A stretch of 6,613 nucleotides of DNA. Origin: Clostridia bacterium (lineage in GTDB: Bacteria > Bacillota_A > Clostridia > Christensenellales > UBA1242). A model generated the notes under the pieces. The model was not told the DNA's origin, made no database searches, and saw only the letters and a list, made by a program, of their open reading frames with translations. Every line of letters starts with the position of its first letter. The first letter of the stretch is position 1. The DNA lies in assembly GCA_017938565.1 (NCBI GenBank), contig JAGBBI010000150.1:1-6613 (forward strand), written 5' to 3'. The position numbers were made by a program, and so were the translations under genes. Shown here piece after piece: positions 5,349 to 6,613 of the stretch.

Positions 5349-6167
5349 GTTTGATCCTCTTTTTTTAATTAAAAATTTTTCAAGCATTGATACAAGTAAA
5401 TACATAAGCCCGGCCAAAAGGCAAAGAATTAAAATTGCTGTCATTACAAGGTCGAGTTTGAATATATATCCGCCGTAAACAATTAAGTAACCAAGACCAG
5501 CTTTGCTTACAAGATATTCACCCATAATTGTTCCAACCCAACTCATACCGACGTTTATTTTCAATACTGAAATAAATGATGGAAGGCTTTCAGGAATAAC
5601 AAGTTTTGTAAGTATTTGCCAACGATTTGCACCAAGCGTTTTAAGTAAAAGTATTTTCTCTTTACTTACCGACATAAAGCTGTTTAAAAGGCTAACAATG
5701 GTTATGATTATGCAAATTAAAAATCCCATCACAACAATTGCCTTTGTGCCGGCGCCAAACCACACAATAATTAATGGACCAAGTGCAACTTTGGGTAAAC
5801 TATTTAAAATGACTAAATATGGCTCCAAAATATTCCTTGCTCGTTCACTTGAAAAGAGTAGAATTGCAATAATTGTTCCAACCACCATTGAAATTACGAA
5901 AGCCAAAATTGTTTCGTAAAGCGTAACAAAAGTATGCTTTAAAATGTCGCCCTCTTGGAATAATTGTATCAGCATCTTAACTATTCTTGAAGGGGAGCTG
6001 TATATAAAAGAGTCAATTGCCTTTGTAATTGTTAGAAGTTCCCATAATCCTAAGAAGATAAGCAAAACTAAAATCCTTCCGCCAATTATAATATTTTTAT
6101 TACGACGCTCTTTTTTTAGATATAGTAAATGCTCATCGGAAAAAGATTGTCTGACGTTATTCTTCAT
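5337..6167 (-). CDS. ABC transporter permease, SsuC/TauC (NitT/TauT) family
   Basis: This 276-residue inner-membrane protein is the transmembrane subunit of an importer of the nitrate/sulfonate/taurine class (BPD_transp_1 fold). Its basic N-terminal tail is followed by about six hydrophobic segments, near residues 26-46, 84-105, 118-138, 142-163, 196-216 and 240-262. The cytoplasmic coupling loop (EAA-type) is at about 169-192 (KTLGANRWQILTKLVIPESL), with the conserved Gly of that loop at 179. SPSRIVK near 58, LNSLPKVALGPLIIVWFG near 121 and GEYLVSKAGLGYLI near 216 are characteristic of SsuC/TauC proteins. The substrate cannot be told: relatives carry sulfonates, taurine, nitrate, or thiamine precursors. 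ATG 6167 has GGAGGA (6176-6181) 8 bases upstream, and the gene overlaps the ATPase gene by 11 bases, implying translational coupling. The basic tail KKRGSNKKK runs into the terminator. Confidence 0.93.
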   Translation of the reverse strand: MKNNVRQSFSDEHLLYLKKERRNKNIIIGGRILVLLIFLGLWELLTITKAIDSFIYSSPSRIVKMLIQLFQEGDILKHTFVTLYETILAFVISMVVGTIIAILLFSSERARNILEPYLVILNSLPKVALGPLIIVWFGAGTKAIVVMGFLICIIITIVSLLNSFMSVSKEKILLLKTLGANRWQILTKLVIPESLPSFISVLKINVGMSWVGTIMGEYLVSKAGLGYLIVYGGYIFKLDLVMTAILILCLLAGLMYLLVSMLEKFLIKKRGSNKKK

Positions 6168-6613
6168 TTTTAAGTTCCTCCCAAATCAGATTGAAATAAC
6201 TACTAAAATTTGGGTGTCCTCGTCTTTCAAATGGAGAAAGAGTATTGGGGAAGTTTAGTTCGATTATGCTTTTTACGTGAGCAGGTCGTTTCGATAATAT
6301 TATTATCCTATTAGACATCGAAATTGCTTCACTTATATCGTGAGTAACAAGAATGGCAGTTTGTTTTTCTTCTAAAATTATTTTATACACAATGTCTTGA
6401 ATTCCAAGCCTAGTTTGATAGTCAAGAGCCGAAAATGGTTCGTCTAAAAGCAATAGTTTGGGTCTTGTCGCGAGTGTTCTGATAAGTGAAACTCTTTGAC
6501 GCATACCGCCCGAAAGTTCGCTTGGGTAGTGGTTTAAAAACTCCGAAAGACCGTACTTTTCTACTAAATTGTAAACAAACTGCTTGTTTTCTTCACTATC
6601 TTTTTTTTGAAGA
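6157..6613 (-). CDS. ABC transporter ATPase, SsuB/TauB type (5' end cut by window edge)
   Basis: 151 C-terminal residues are visible. They contain the ABC signature LSGGMRQR (6493-6516), Walker B with D-loop LLLLDEPFSALD (6421-6456) and the switch His in LVTHDISEA (His codon 6340-6342), so the visible catalytic parts are intact. Walker A and the Q-loop, roughly 100 residues, lie beyond the right edge. The frame is open to base 6612, so the Met inside the signature motif at 6504 is not a start. FERRGHPNF close to the end and the pairing with a SsuC-like permease place it in the NitT/TauT importer class. It hydrolyses ATP to drive the downstream permease. A substrate-binding lipoprotein gene is expected nearby but is not in the window. 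Confidence 0.93.
   Translation of the reverse strand, partial: LQKKDSEENKQFVYNLVEKYGLSEFLNHYPSELSGGMRQRVSLIRTLATRPKLLLLDEPFSALDYQTRLGIQDIVYKIILEEKQTAILVTHDISEAISMSNRIIILSKRPAHVKSIIELNFPNTLSPFERRGHPNFSSYFNLIWEELKNEE

Noticed and set aside
5503..6258. Plus-strand open frames opposite the ABC permease and ATPase genes
   Set aside because: They mirror clearly coding minus-strand genes and show no ribosome sites or recognisable domains.
6157..6504. Complete small ATPase starting at Met 6504
   Set aside because: That Met is inside the LSGGMRQR signature; the same frame stays open upstream to the window edge with ABC-like sequence.

Overview
The window is AT-rich, uses the standard genetic code (TGA is a stop, TGG is used for Trp), and shows strong AGGAGG-type ribosome binding sites and TTGACA/TATAAT promoters. 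Together with a MurG of the Staphylococcus/Streptococcus sequence type and a Gram-positive-style gyrase B, this points to a low-GC member of the Bacillota, possibly an anaerobic Clostridia-like lineage. The species cannot be named from the sequence. The gene order (murG divergent from gyrB, with no recF or gyrA beside it) is not the classical dnaA-dnaN-recF-gyrB-gyrA arrangement.

Layout, left to right. (1) A minus-strand murG, cut by the left edge, makes lipid II for peptidoglycan. (2) A 154-bp divergent promoter region carries a 12-bp perfect palindrome over the gyrB -35 box. (3) A full-length plus-strand gyrB follows. (4) A 130-bp spacer holds an inverted repeat, a second 12-bp palindrome and a perfect-consensus sigma-70-type promoter. 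(5) Next is an unrecognised gene whose well-initiated start (ATG with a GGAGG site and an AT-hook-like RGRP motif) is separated from its main reading frame by a one-base frame change at a run of eight A; read together the two parts give a 265-residue protein. (6) A strong intrinsic terminator and another perfect-consensus promoter precede an HD-domain phosphohydrolase gene. (7) A 14-bp-stem bidirectional terminator separates this from a convergent minus-strand ABC transporter operon: an ATPase cut by the right edge, overlapping a SsuC/TauC-type permease by 11 bases.

The genes do not form one pathway. They fall into housekeeping (murG, gyrB), two independently transcribed accessory genes (the orphan gene and the HD protein), and an uptake operon of the nitrate/sulfonate/taurine (NitT/TauT) class with unknown substrate. 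The point most worth a second look is the orphan gene with the A8 frame change, which could be a decayed gene, an assembly error, or a slippage-controlled gene. I see no mobile element, CRISPR array, tRNA, rRNA or clear riboswitch.
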